NCBI GenBank assembly: GCA_964513075.1
Contig: CAZELR010000011.1
Location: 1-64,000 of the forward strand
Source: DAOUBP01 sp964513075
Lineage (GTDB): Bacteria > Chloroflexota > Anaerolineae > CG2-30-64-16
Direction of reading: 5' to 3'
Length of the DNA: 64,000 bases
Part shown: positions 49,313-57,345 of the stretch, in pieces
Layout: each line of letters begins with the position of its first letter
Position numbering within the stretch: the stretch's first letter is position 1
Notes under the pieces: model-generated
What the model saw: only the letters and a program-made list of their open reading frames with translations
What the model was told of the DNA's origin: nothing
The model's database searches: none
Made by a program: the position numbers and the translations under genes

Positions 49313-49341
49313 CGATGCAAGCATCAGCGATGCTTGCATCG
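49313..49341 (+). other. Perfect 13-bp hairpin upstream of rpsM
   Basis: CGATGCAAGCATC pairs with GATGCTTGCATCG around AGC. The rpsM Shine-Dalgarno (GGGAGGAG) starts 10 bases downstream. It is the most stable of the spacer hairpins here. The same 13-mer recurs at the start of the histidine-kinase gene near 56390. Confidence 0.8.
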
Positions 49342-49362
49342 CATGATTATCGGGAGGAGCGC

Positions 49363-49740
49363 ATGGCTCGTATTGCTGGTGTTGACTTGCCGCGTGATAA
49401 GCGGGCTGAGATTGGCTTGACTTATATCTACGGCATCGGCCTCACGTCAAGCAAGGAGATCCTGAGCATGACGGGTATCAACCCGGACATCCGGATCAAA
49501 GACCTGGATGAAACTCAGGTCGCTCGCTTGCGTGATGTGATCGAACGTAACTACAAAGTGGAAGGCGACCTGCGGCGCGAGGTCAACATGAACATCAAGC
49601 GCTTGCAGGAAATCGGCAGCTACCGCGGCTTGCGCCATCGTCGCAACCTGCCCGCGCACGGTCAGCGGACTCGCACTAACGCGCGCACGAAGCGTGGCAG
49701 CCGCAAGACGGTGCCTGGGAAGAAGCGCGCCCGGAAGTAA
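49363..49740 (+). CDS. rpsM: 30S ribosomal protein S13
   Basis: 125 aa from ATG 49363 with GGGAGGAG upstream; the longer in-frame reading starts inside the hairpin region. MARIAGVDLPRDKRAEIGLTYIYGIG opening, RREVNMNIKRLQEIGSYRGLRHRRNLPAHGQRTRTNARTKRG core and a basic tail. Head protein contacting the P-site tRNA. Confidence 0.97.
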   Translation: MARIAGVDLPRDKRAEIGLTYIYGIGLTSSKEILSMTGINPDIRIKDLDETQVARLRDVIERNYKVEGDLRREVNMNIKRLQEIGSYRGLRHRRNLPAHGQRTRTNARTKRGSRKTVPGKKRARK

Positions 49741-49752
49741 GGGGGATAAGGA

Positions 49753-50181
49753 ATGCCTAAAGCAACAACGACTGCCGCTACGACGGCCCCTGCCAAGCGC
49801 GGGCGGCGCGCTGGCCCACGACGCGAAAAGCGTGTGGTGCCTCAGGGCCAGGTGCATATCCAGTCCACGTTCAACAACACAATCGTCACAGTCACCGACC
49901 TGCAGGGCAATACCCTGGGTTGGCAGAGCACCGGCTCGGCCGGCTTCAAGGGCTCGCGCAAGAGCACGCCCTATGCCGCGCAATTGGCTGCAACCCAGGC
50001 CGCGAAACTGGCGCTGGATATGGGAATGCGGGAAGCGGACGTGTTCCTCAAGGGACCTGGTCCCGGCCGCGAATCCGCGATCCGTTCGCTGCAGGCTGCG
50101 GGGCTGCGCGTGCGCGCGATTACCGACATCACGCCGATCCCGCATAACGGCTGTCGGCCACCCAAGAAACGGCGTGTCTAA
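49753..50181 (+). CDS. rpsK: 30S ribosomal protein S11
   Basis: 142 aa, with a Thr/Ala-rich then Arg-rich N-terminal extension of about 25 residues. IQSTFNNTIVTVTDLQGNTLGWQSTGSAGFKGSRKSTPYAAQ and the ending DITPIPHNGCRPPKKRRV are conserved. Platform protein next to the Shine-Dalgarno helix. Confidence 0.97.
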   Translation: MPKATTTAATTAPAKRGRRAGPRREKRVVPQGQVHIQSTFNNTIVTVTDLQGNTLGWQSTGSAGFKGSRKSTPYAAQLAATQAAKLALDMGMREADVFLKGPGPGRESAIRSLQAAGLRVRAITDITPIPHNGCRPPKKRRV

Positions 50182-50266
50182 ATCGAGTGACGCTGATCCG
50201 AGGGGGACGAAGGTCGCCAAGCCGTAAACCTCTCCGGGTTATGATAAGTTTTATAGGAGGCATCCA

Positions 50267-50902
50267 TTGGCAAGACAGATTGATCCGGTGTGCAAGTTGT
50301 GCCGCCGGGAAAGCATGAAACTCTTTTTGAAGGGCGAGCGCTGCTATTCGCCCAAGTGCTCTTTTGAGAAGCGCAGCTATGCGCCCGGTATGCATGGCAA
50401 GAAGGGCTCCTTCCGACACAAGGAGTCTGATTTCGCACGGCAGTTGCGTGAAAAGCAGAAGGCGCGCCGCATCTACGGCATTCAAGAACGTCAGTTCCGT
50501 CGCTACTTCCGTAACGCGCTGCATGTGAAGGGCATGACCGGTGTCACGCTTCTTGTGCTCTTGGAGCGACGGCTGGATAACGTGGTTTATCGCATGGGGC
50601 TGGCTGATTCGCGCGCCCAGGCGCGCCAATTGATTGGCCACGGCCACTTTATGCTCAATGGGCATAACCACAACGTGCCCTCTTACCTCGTCGAGATCGG
50701 TGACGTCATTCAGGTGCGCCCAACCAGCCTTCAGAATGGCTATTTCAAGGCCATCACCGAGCGGCTAGGCCAGCGTACGCTGCCGGAATGGCTGCAGTTT
50801 GACGAAGCCCGGCTGAGCGGCCGGATCAGCGGCAGCCCGGATCGCCAATCCGTGGACTTGCCCCTGAACGAGCAGTTGATCGTCGAATACTACAGCCGCT
50901 AA
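50267..50902 (+). CDS. rpsD: 30S ribosomal protein S4, zinc type
   Basis: 211 aa; nucleates 30S assembly. TTG start at 50267 with AGGAGG upstream. N-terminal zinc finger CKLCRRE...CYSPKC, four cysteines. YGIQERQFRRYFRNA and the S4 RNA-binding domain with RLDNVVYRMGLADSRAQARQLIGHGH follow. An 85-bp spacer from rpsK shows nothing notable. Confidence 0.97.
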   Translation: MARQIDPVCKLCRRESMKLFLKGERCYSPKCSFEKRSYAPGMHGKKGSFRHKESDFARQLREKQKARRIYGIQERQFRRYFRNALHVKGMTGVTLLVLLERRLDNVVYRMGLADSRAQARQLIGHGHFMLNGHNHNVPSYLVEIGDVIQVRPTSLQNGYFKAITERLGQRTLPEWLQFDEARLSGRISGSPDRQSVDLPLNEQLIVEYYSR

Positions 50903-50931
50903 GCTGCGTGGTCCCGAAAGGGGGTGCTACT

Positions 50932-51930
50932 TTGTTAGATTTTGTACTGCCCAAGATCGAGCGCGATGCAAGTGCGCGTAACTACGGGCGGTTCTTGATT
51001 GGGCCGTTGGAGAGCGGGTATGGCATCACGCTGGGGAACGCCTTGCGCAGGGTGTTGCTCTCTTCGTTACCCGGCGCGGCTGTTACTTCGATCCGCATCA
51101 GCGGTGTCCATCATGAGTTCTCGCCCATTCCGTACGTGCGTGAAGACACCACGGCGCTCTTGTTGAACATCAAGCAGCTACGTTTGAAGTCCGAGGTAGA
51201 CGAAGCCATCCGGTTGCACGTCGATGTGCGCAGCGAAGGCCCGGTGACGGCTGGCGATCTGATCTGCCCGCCCGAGATCGAGATCATCAATCCCGAATTG
51301 CTGCTCCTGACCGCAGATTCGGCTGATGTAGATCTTGACCTGGAGCTCACCGTTAATCGCGGCCGGGGTTATTCGCCGGCCGAAGAACGCGGCAAGCTGC
51401 CTTTGGGCGAAATCCCGGTGGATGCGATCTACGGTCCGGTGCGCAAGGTGAATTACACTGTCTCCCGGGCGCGTATCGGTCAGCAGACGAATTACGATCG
51501 CCTGAGCCTGGAGATTTGGACGGACGGCACCTTCGCACCTGAGGTCGCGCTGCGCGAATCTGCCCGCCTCCTGGTGCGTCACTTAGCGTTGGTCGCTGGC
51601 GCAGATGTGGAGCCGGTCGAGCCGGTCGTAGTGGAGGGCCGTGGCGTACCCAGCCGCATCTTTGATGTCCCCATCGAAGAGTTGGAGCTGTCGGTGCGTG
51701 CTTACAACTGCCTGAAGCGTGCCGGCATCACCAAGGTGGGCGAAGTGTTAGAGCGCCTGGACAAGGGCGAAGAAGAAATCCTGGCTATCCGCAACTTCGG
51801 CCGCAAATCGCTAAACGAGTTGGTCGCCCGCCTGGGGGCCAAAGGCTTCCTTTCAGCCATTTCCTACCAGCCCAGCGCCGAGCCTGAGCTGGATGAGGAT
51901 GGCGATTTGGACGATGACCTGGATGCTTAA
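50932..51930 (+). CDS. rpoA: DNA-directed RNA polymerase subunit alpha
   Basis: 332 aa. TTG 50932 (LDFVLPKIE follows) with AAAGGGGG upstream is chosen; an in-frame GTG at 50908 adds eight residues. N-terminal assembly domain with YGRFLIGPLESGYGITLGNALRRVLLSSLPGAAVT; C-terminal DNA-binding domain with ELSVRAYNCLKRAGITKVGEVL and NFGRKSLNEL. Ends in an acidic tail (DEDGDLDDDLDA). Confidence 0.97.
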   Translation: MLDFVLPKIERDASARNYGRFLIGPLESGYGITLGNALRRVLLSSLPGAAVTSIRISGVHHEFSPIPYVREDTTALLLNIKQLRLKSEVDEAIRLHVDVRSEGPVTAGDLICPPEIEIINPELLLLTADSADVDLDLELTVNRGRGYSPAEERGKLPLGEIPVDAIYGPVRKVNYTVSRARIGQQTNYDRLSLEIWTDGTFAPEVALRESARLLVRHLALVAGADVEPVEPVVVEGRGVPSRIFDVPIEELELSVRAYNCLKRAGITKVGEVLERLDKGEEEILAIRNFGRKSLNELVARLGAKGFLSAISYQPSAEPELDEDGDLDDDLDA

Positions 51931-51959
51931 CGGCAGTCATGCCGCCGGCATGCATGCCG
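51931..51959 (+). other. Hairpin between rpoA and rplQ
   Basis: GGCAGTCATGCC pairs with GGCATGCATGCC around GCC with two mismatches; the right half is itself a CGGCATGCATGCCG palindrome. It fills the 48-bp spacer, directly ahead of the rplQ Shine-Dalgarno (AGGAG). Confidence 0.65.
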
Positions 51960-51978
51960 CAAACATAGGAGTACTTTC

Positions 51979-52575
51979 ATGAGACATGGGGTTGCAGGAC
52001 GTAAACTGGGGCGCAGCACAAGCCAGCGCCAAGCCCTGCTGCGTAGCTTGATTACCGAGTTATTTCGGCACGAACGCATCAGCACCACTGAAGCCAAAGC
52101 GCACTTCATGCGCGGCGACGCAGAGCACTTGATTTCCGTTGCCAAGCGGGGTTTGGCTGAAGGCGGCAACAATGTGCATGCTCACCGGCAGGTGGCCAAG
52201 GTGCTGACTGATCCGGAGATCACCAAGCGCCTGTTCAATGAAATCGCGCCGCGCTTCACCGAGCGGCCCGGCGGCTACACGCGCATCATCAAGGTGGGCC
52301 AGCGGCTGGGCGATGGCGCGGAGATGGTCATGCTGGAGCTGGTTGAGAAAGCTGCTGCAGCGACCGAGGCCAAGGGCCAGGACAAAGAGGCCAAGGCCAA
52401 GGATAAGGCCAAGGATAAAGAGGCCAAGGCCAAGGATAAGGCGAAGGTGAAGGGCAGCCCGTCAGCGACGGGCGGGACCAAGGCCAAAGGTAAGGACAAC
52501 CTGTCGAAGACGGGCGATACCAAGGCTAAGGGTAAGGCGACTAAGGGCAAAGAGACCAAGGCCCCGTCGAAGTAA
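51979..52575 (+). CDS. rplQ: 50S ribosomal protein L17 with lysine-rich tail
   Basis: 198 aa. The first ~115 residues are normal L17 (MRHGVAGRKLGRSTSQRQALLRSL, ending in YTRIIKVGQRLGDGAEMVMLELV). The remaining ~80 are a Lys/Ala/Glu/Gly-rich tail of KAKDKAKDKEAK-type repeats coded by internally repeated DNA. The tail is probably disordered and may contact rRNA or polyanions (inference). Confidence 0.95.
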   Translation: MRHGVAGRKLGRSTSQRQALLRSLITELFRHERISTTEAKAHFMRGDAEHLISVAKRGLAEGGNNVHAHRQVAKVLTDPEITKRLFNEIAPRFTERPGGYTRIIKVGQRLGDGAEMVMLELVEKAAAATEAKGQDKEAKAKDKAKDKEAKAKDKAKVKGSPSATGGTKAKGKDNLSKTGDTKAKGKATKGKETKAPSK

Positions 52576-52596
52576 GGCAAAACCGAGCATCGCGTC

Positions 52597-53385
52597 GTGG
52601 AGCAGATTTACCAATGCCGTGGCGGCCCGCCGGTACTGCTGTATGTCCGGGCTACTGTGGCCTACGACGGCACGGACTTTCTCGGTTTTCAATGGCAAGC
52701 TGGCGGCCGCACGGTGCAGGGCGCGCTGGAGGCCGCACTACGGCAAGTGGCCCAGTGCGATGCGCGGGTGATCGCGTCAGGCCGCACTGATGCCGGGGTT
52801 CACGCCTTGGGCCAGGTCATCGGGTTTCGAGTCGGGTGGCGACATACACTTGATGACTTGCAGCGGGCGCTCAATGCGGTGCTGCCGGCCGATGTGGCCG
52901 TCATGGATCTTGGCTTAGCGCCTGAGGGCTGGCACCCGCGCTTCAGCGCCACACGGCGGCATTACCGCTACACGGTGTTGAACCAGACGCTGCGCTCTCC
53001 GTTGGAGAGGCGTTATGCGCACCTGGTTGGGCAGCCCCTGCACCTGGAGCTGCTCCAGGCGGCGGCCGCGGTGTTGGTGGGCGTGCATGACTTCGCCAGT
53101 TTCGGCCGGCCGATGCAGGATGGCGAGACCACTGTGCGCTGCATCTTGAGCGCCGGTTGGCAGCGGGATGACAACGAGCGCGGCAGTGCTCGCTATATCT
53201 TCGATGTGATCGGTAATGCCTTTTTGCGCAGTATGGTGCGCACGTTGGTAGCCGCCCAGCTCCAGGTTGGGTCCGGCGCTTGGAGTGTTGAGCGGCTGAC
53301 AGCCGTGTTAAGTGCCCGAGAGCGGGCTCTGGCTGCGCCACCGGCGCCGCCCTGCGGGCTGTGCCTGATGCAAGTTGAGTACTAA
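52597..53385 (+). CDS. truA: tRNA pseudouridine(38-40) synthase
   Basis: 262 aa. Catalytic Asp in ASGRTDAGVHALGQV; other motifs are VAYDGTDFLGFQWQ, FSATRRHYRYTVLN, DFASFGRPM and FLRSMVRTLVA. The GTG at 52597 has a poor Shine-Dalgarno and the first ~15 residues are not conserved, so the true start may be a few codons later. Standard alpha-operon neighbour between rplQ and rplM. Confidence 0.95.
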   Translation: MEQIYQCRGGPPVLLYVRATVAYDGTDFLGFQWQAGGRTVQGALEAALRQVAQCDARVIASGRTDAGVHALGQVIGFRVGWRHTLDDLQRALNAVLPADVAVMDLGLAPEGWHPRFSATRRHYRYTVLNQTLRSPLERRYAHLVGQPLHLELLQAAAAVLVGVHDFASFGRPMQDGETTVRCILSAGWQRDDNERGSARYIFDVIGNAFLRSMVRTLVAAQLQVGSGAWSVERLTAVLSARERALAAPPAPPCGLCLMQVEY

Positions 53386-53399
53386 GGAGCAAGGTAAAC

Positions 53400-53837
53400 G
53401 TGAGGACGTATACAGCAACTGCCAAAGATGCCGAAGAGAGCCGCGAGTGGTTTGTTGTGGACGCCGCCGGCAAAAACCTCGGGCGTCTGGCAACTCAGAT
53501 CGCTAATGTTTTGAAGGGCAAACATAAGCCTATTTATACGCCTGGGATGGATTGCGGCGACTTTGTGATCGTCATCAACGCCGAAAAGATCAGGGTGACC
53601 GGTCACAAGCTGGATCAGAAGATCTACTACCGCTTCTCGGGTTATCCGGGCGGCCTGGCAGAGATCAGCCTGCGCGCCCAGCTTAAGGATCATCCCGAGC
53701 GCGTTATTCAAGCCGCTGTGCAGGGCATGCTCAATCGCAACCGGCTGCGCCGCCAGTTGATCAAGAAGCTGAAGGTCTACGCCGGGGGCGAGCACCCGCA
53801 TGCGGCTCAACAGCCGAAGCCTTTCCCGTTGGCGTAG
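53400..53837 (+). CDS. rplM: 50S ribosomal protein L13
   Basis: 145 aa, GTG start after AAGGAGCAAGG. RTYTATAKDAEESREWFVVDAAGKNLGRLA, HKPIYTPGMDCGDFVIVINAEKI and the ending KKLKVYAGGEHPHAAQQP are conserved. 13 bases before rpsI. Confidence 0.97.
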   Translation: MRTYTATAKDAEESREWFVVDAAGKNLGRLATQIANVLKGKHKPIYTPGMDCGDFVIVINAEKIRVTGHKLDQKIYYRFSGYPGGLAEISLRAQLKDHPERVIQAAVQGMLNRNRLRRQLIKKLKVYAGGEHPHAAQQPKPFPLA

Positions 53838-53850
53838 GAGGAGATGAGAG

Positions 53851-54243
53851 ATGACAGTCAGGTACTATGAGGCAGTGGGCCGCCGGAAGACCAGTTCAGC
53901 GCGCGTGCGCTTGTATCCCGGCACGGGCACCATCATGGTCAACGAGCGCCCGATGGCGGAATACTTCCCGCGGGAGACCGACGTGATACTTGTCACCCGT
54001 CCCTTGCTGATGACCGAAACCGCGAACAGCTACAACGTCAGCGTGCACATCGCTGGCGGCGGTTTGACCGGCCAGGCCGGCGCCACGGCCCAGGGCATCG
54101 CGCGGGCACTCTGTGTTGCAGACGAGAACTTGCGTCCCGTGCTCAAGAAAAACGGGTTCCTGGCTCGCGATGCTCGCGCCAAGGAACGCAAGAAGTACGG
54201 CCTGAAACGCGCTCGCAAGGCCCCGCAATACACTAAGCGCTAG
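53851..54243 (+). CDS. rpsI: 30S ribosomal protein S9
   Basis: 130 aa; its C-terminal tail reaches the P-site tRNA. YYEAVGRRKTSSARVRLYPG opening, GGGLTGQAGATAQGIARAL, and the ending RKKYGLKRARKAPQYTKR with the terminal KR. GGAGGAGA precedes the ATG. Last gene of the ribosomal superoperon. Confidence 0.97.
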   Translation: MTVRYYEAVGRRKTSSARVRLYPGTGTIMVNERPMAEYFPRETDVILVTRPLLMTETANSYNVSVHIAGGGLTGQAGATAQGIARALCVADENLRPVLKKNGFLARDARAKERKKYGLKRARKAPQYTKR

Positions 54244-54268
54244 TTTTGGAGGCCTGACGCCTCTAGCG

Positions 54269-54340
54269 GAAGCTCGATTCTGCGACGTTCACGCCGGCGA
54301 CGTTCATATCGCTGGCGTCGGTGTCGCAATATCGAGCTTC
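54269..54340 (+). terminator. Long hairpin terminator after rpsI
   Basis: GAAGCTCGAT-TC-TGCGAC pairs with GTCGCA-AT-ATCGAGCTTC, and an inner ACGCCGGCGA/TCGCTGGCGT pair extends it to a 72-nt hairpin. TTGTATTTGT follows. A second small stem, GAGGC/GCCTC at 54249-54263, precedes it. Together they probably end the ribosomal superoperon. Confidence 0.65.
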
Positions 54341-54399
54341 TTGTATTTGTGAGTGTAGGGTCGGGCCGTGCGCCCGCCTGACCGGTCCGGGAGGCAGCC

Positions 54400-54900
54400 A
54401 TGATTCGCGTGGGAGTGTTGACCGTTAGCGATCGCAGCGCGCGGGGTGATCGGGACGACCTGGGTGGTCCGGCCGTCGTGCAGGCCGTGCTTGCAGGTGT
54501 GCCCGCCGCAGTAGTGGCCGAGCGAGCCATTGTGCCCGATGAATCAGCAAGTATTGCGGCGGTGCTGGTCCACTGGGCCGATGCGTTACGCCTGGATTTG
54601 ATTCTGACCACCGGCGGCACCGGTTTCGCCCCGCGCGACGTCACGCCTGAGGCCACCCTGGCCGTCGTGGAGCGCATGGCTCCCGGCTTGGCCGAAGCCA
54701 TGCGGGCTGAGAGCTTGCGCGTCACGAAGCATGCGCTGCTCAGCCGGGCCGTCGCCGGCATCCGCGGGCGTACGCTCATTATCAACCTGCCCGGCAGCCC
54801 CAAAGCCGCCGTAGAGAACCTGGCTGTCCTCTTGCCAGTGCTCCCACACGCCATCGAGCTGTTGCGCGAGGCGCCGGACGCGGAAGAACACCACAGCTGA
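54400..54900 (+). CDS. Molybdopterin adenylyltransferase-like protein (MogA/MoaB family)
   Basis: 166 aa. Family members adenylylate molybdopterin before molybdenum insertion. GVLTVSDRSARG at the start, LILTTGGTGFAPRDVTPEAT in the substrate site and LPGSPKAAVENL are conserved. GGGAGG precedes the ATG. No other molybdenum cofactor gene is nearby. MogA and MoaB cannot be separated from sequence alone. Confidence 0.9.
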   Translation: MIRVGVLTVSDRSARGDRDDLGGPAVVQAVLAGVPAAVVAERAIVPDESASIAAVLVHWADALRLDLILTTGGTGFAPRDVTPEATLAVVERMAPGLAEAMRAESLRVTKHALLSRAVAGIRGRTLIINLPGSPKAAVENLAVLLPVLPHAIELLREAPDAEEHHS

Positions 54901-54934
54901 GTTTCTGTGCCGGCAAGGCGGCGCCTGAAACCCG

Positions 54935-54972
54935 GTTGAGCACCCTGAGTCTTTCGAAGGGTGCGGCTCAAC
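54935..54972. terminator. Bidirectional palindrome between mogA-like gene and histidine kinase
   Basis: GTTGAGC-ACCCT pairs with AGGGT-...-GCTCAAC, with a CCCTGAGTCTTTCGAAGGG core. It overlaps the histidine-kinase stop and lies between convergent genes. The core belongs to the same dispersed repeat family as the copy in the cysNC 5' end. Confidence 0.6.
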
Positions 54973-56401
54973 GCAGGCGAAGCGTGAAGGTCGTGCCGGC
55001 GCCTGGCGTGCTGGCAGCCTCAATCGTCCCGCCGTGGCTTTCCACAACGGAGCGCGCAATCGCCAGGCCCAATCCTGCTTCGCCGCTCAGCGTCTGACGC
55101 GAGGTGTCGCCCCGATAGGAGCGATCGAAAATGTGCGGCAGATCCTCGGGCCGAATACCGCTGCCAGAGTCACTTACCCGCAACAGCACGCCAGAGGCCC
55201 TGCCTGCACTCTCTGCCGAGAGGGTGATGCGTCCGCCCGCAGGAGTATAGCGCAACGCGTTGGCCACCAGGTTATTCAGCACCTGGGTAAGCCGATCGGT
55301 GTCCACATTTACCGCCGGCAGATCTTCGGCTGCCTCCACGCTCAGAGTCACGCCCTGAGCCTCGGCGCGGGGGAGAAAGGTCAGCGCCGAACGTTCCAGC
55401 AGCGCCTTCGGGTCGGCGGGACGCCGCGTCAGCGGCAGTTCGCCTGCATCGGCCAGGGCTAACATGTTCAGGTCGTCGACCAGCCGTTGGAGTTGCTGCG
55501 CCGCATCATGCATCACGGCGTAGTTCGTACTGTCACCCGGTAGCTTGCCATCTTGCAGCGCCTCGGTGTAGCCTAAGAGCAAGCTCAGGGGCGTGCGCAG
55601 ATCATGGGCCACGTCTGCAGTCATCTGCCGTCTTGCCGTCGTGGAGCGCGCCAGGTCGCTGCTCATATGGTTGAACGAGGCGGCCAATTGGCCCAGCTCA
55701 TCCTGGGAGCGCACAGGCACTTGCGCCCCTAGTTTTCCCTCTGCCACGGCCGCGGTGGCTGCGGTCAGCTCCCGGATCGGCTTGGTTACGGAACGCGCCA
55801 ACAGTGCAGCCAGCAGGAGCGCGACCACGATCGCGCCGAGCGTGCTATACAGAATGACGTTACCCAGGCGCTGCAGCAGCGACGCCTCCGGAGAGTTAGC
55901 CGGTAACGGCATAGTTGCCGCGCGCTCGCCGCGGCGAGATGCTGCGCTGTTGGCATCGCCGCTGTTGGCATCGCCGATGCTGCTTACCAGCAGCCGCCCG
56001 ACTACCTTGCCAGCGACCGTGATGGGCAGGGTGCGCTGTACGGTTCGCGCGGGCAGACTTTGGCCGACGGTGAATTCTCCCCGGCCGTAGATGATCTGGC
56101 CGTCGTTGGCCAGCAGCGCAACGGAGTACTGTCGCCAATCAAACGGCAGGGTTGCCGCCTGTGCGGCTGCAGAATGACCTCGTTCGAAGAGCGTTTCCAC
56201 CCCGGACCAGCTGCTGCTCCTGGCATAATAGCTGGCCAGCACGTCAGTCAGCGCAACGACGTTGCGGTCGTAGACGAGGCGGCCGATCTCGCTTTCGGTG
56301 CGGAAGCTGATCAGCCCGGCGACGAGTGCAACGGCGATGATGCCGACCAGCAGGAAGGCCAGGGTTAGTTTAAGCGCTAGTGAGCGCATCGATGCAAGCA
56401 T
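54968..56401 (-). CDS. Sensor histidine kinase
   Basis: 477 aa. Start ATG 56401 because GGAGGAGG lies five bases upstream; an in-frame GTG at 56407 would overlap that site. A first transmembrane helix is at ~8-30, then an extracytoplasmic region to ~180 with a duplicated GDANS unit, then a second helix (VILYSTLGAIVVALLLAALL). A HAMP domain is followed by HisKA with AHDLRTPLSLLLGY (His266), then the ATPase domain with NNLVANALRYTP, DSGSGIRPEDLPHIF and GEAGLGLAIARSVVESHGG. Operon with the OmpR-type regulator upstream. Signal unknown. Confidence 0.93.
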   Translation of the reverse strand: MLASMRSLALKLTLAFLLVGIIAVALVAGLISFRTESEIGRLVYDRNVVALTDVLASYYARSSSWSGVETLFERGHSAAAQAATLPFDWRQYSVALLANDGQIIYGRGEFTVGQSLPARTVQRTLPITVAGKVVGRLLVSSIGDANSGDANSAASRRGERAATMPLPANSPEASLLQRLGNVILYSTLGAIVVALLLAALLARSVTKPIRELTAATAAVAEGKLGAQVPVRSQDELGQLAASFNHMSSDLARSTTARRQMTADVAHDLRTPLSLLLGYTEALQDGKLPGDSTNYAVMHDAAQQLQRLVDDLNMLALADAGELPLTRRPADPKALLERSALTFLPRAEAQGVTLSVEAAEDLPAVNVDTDRLTQVLNNLVANALRYTPAGGRITLSAESAGRASGVLLRVSDSGSGIRPEDLPHIFDRSYRGDTSRQTLSGEAGLGLAIARSVVESHGGTIEAASTPGAGTTFTLRLR

Positions 56402-56440
56402 CGCCACCTCCTCCTAGACCAGGGGTCAGGCCTGGGCGCC

Positions 56441-56467
56441 GGCATGCTATGCGCGGGCATGCTATGC
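56441..56467. repeat. Direct repeat GGCATGCTATGC x2 at end of response regulator gene
   Basis: Two copies 15 bp apart, at 56441-56452 and 56456-56467, the second covering the response-regulator stop codon. Self-complementary GCATGC cores allow pairing. It fills most of the spacer to the histidine kinase. Confidence 0.6.
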
Positions 56468-57172
56468 CGCCTCTTCATCTGCGAAACGATAGCCGATGCC
56501 GAAAACAGTTTGGACATAACGTGGATGGCTGGGATCCGGCTCGATCTTGGTGCGGAGGTTGCGCACGTGGACATCGATGGTGCGTTCGTATCCATCGAAG
56601 GCGGCGCCTTGCAGCCGATCCAAGAGCTCCAGCCGCGAGAAGGCGCGGCCGGGGTTGGCCATCAAGGTCGCCAACAGGTCAAATTCGGATGGTGTGAGAT
56701 CCACCCGCCGGTCCGCGACGGTCACCAGGCGCCGGTCGCGGTCGAGGACGATGCCGCCGTCCTGCCTGGCGCTGCTGCGCAGGATATCGGGCGGGGCAGC
56801 CTCTTTGTTGGCCCGGCGCAATACCGCTCGCACGCGCGCTGTGAGCTCGCGCAGGCTGAACGGTTTGGTCACGTAATCATCGGCGCCCAGTTCAAGGCCC
56901 AGCACCTTGTCACCCTCATCCACCTTGGCCGTCAGAATGATCACGGGCGTCTCGTGCTCCTTGCTATGGGTGCGCATGAAGCCGTAACCATCCAACACCG
57001 GCATCATTAGATCGAGAAGGATCAGATCAGGCTTCTCATGGCGTGCCACGTATAACGCTTCCTGTCCGTCGCCGGCCGTGACCACGCGAAAGCCTTCGGC
57101 TTCCAGATAGGCCTTGACGAGATCGCGCAGCCGCTTCTCGTCATCCACCATGAGGATCGTTTTTGTCGTCAT
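56462..57172 (-). CDS. OmpR/PhoB-family response regulator
   Basis: 236 aa from ATG 57172 (GCAGGA upstream); longer in-frame codons add unconserved residues. Receiver domain: acidic pocket Asp10/Asp11, phosphoacceptor Asp54 in LILLDLMMP, Thr81 and Lys103. Winged-helix DNA-binding domain from about residue 135: VDLTPSEFDLLATLM, RTIDVHVRNLRTKIE and QTVFGIGYRF. Partner of the kinase downstream. Three 11-bp direct repeats at its own promoter suggest autoregulation. Confidence 0.95.
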   Translation of the reverse strand: MTTKTILMVDDEKRLRDLVKAYLEAEGFRVVTAGDGQEALYVARHEKPDLILLDLMMPVLDGYGFMRTHSKEHETPVIILTAKVDEGDKVLGLELGADDYVTKPFSLRELTARVRAVLRRANKEAAPPDILRSSARQDGGIVLDRDRRLVTVADRRVDLTPSEFDLLATLMANPGRAFSRLELLDRLQGAAFDGYERTIDVHVRNLRTKIEPDPSHPRYVQTVFGIGYRFADEEAA

Positions 57173-57223
57173 TCCTGCTCCTCGGCTGCGGGAACCGTTA
57201 CGTATGCAGCCAGCCGTAATCCC

Positions 57224-57267
57224 ATTATAGATCATGGATGTTAGGAAGTTGTTAAGCGGAGGTTAGG
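57224..57267 (-). promoter_or_regulatory. Response-regulator promoter with three 11-bp direct repeats
   Basis: Minus strand: CCTAAC (57267-57262), CTTAAC (57256-57251), CCTAAC (57245-57240), exactly 11 bp apart, then 10 bp to a consensus -10 TATAAT (57229-57224). No good -35 is present; the repeats occupy its place. This is the layout of PhoB/PhoP-type activator sites, so the regulator probably activates its own operon. Confidence 0.65.
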
Positions 57268-57293
57268 GTGTTGTGCAGGGGTCAGCGTATATT

Positions 57294-57321
57294 TTGAAAG
57301 CCGTTTTATTTCAGGTACACT
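57294..57321 (+). promoter_or_regulatory. Promoter of cysD-cysNC
   Basis: TTGAAA (57294-57299), 16-bp spacer, TACACT (57316-57321). Predicted start about 18 bases before the cysD ATG. No riboswitch-sized leader is present. Confidence 0.5.
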
Positions 57322-57345
57322 GATGATTGCCGGAGCGATATTACG

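Noticed and set aside
57241..57345. Sulfur-responsive riboswitch before cysD
   Set aside because: The predicted leader is under 20 nt, too short for a SAM-type riboswitch.
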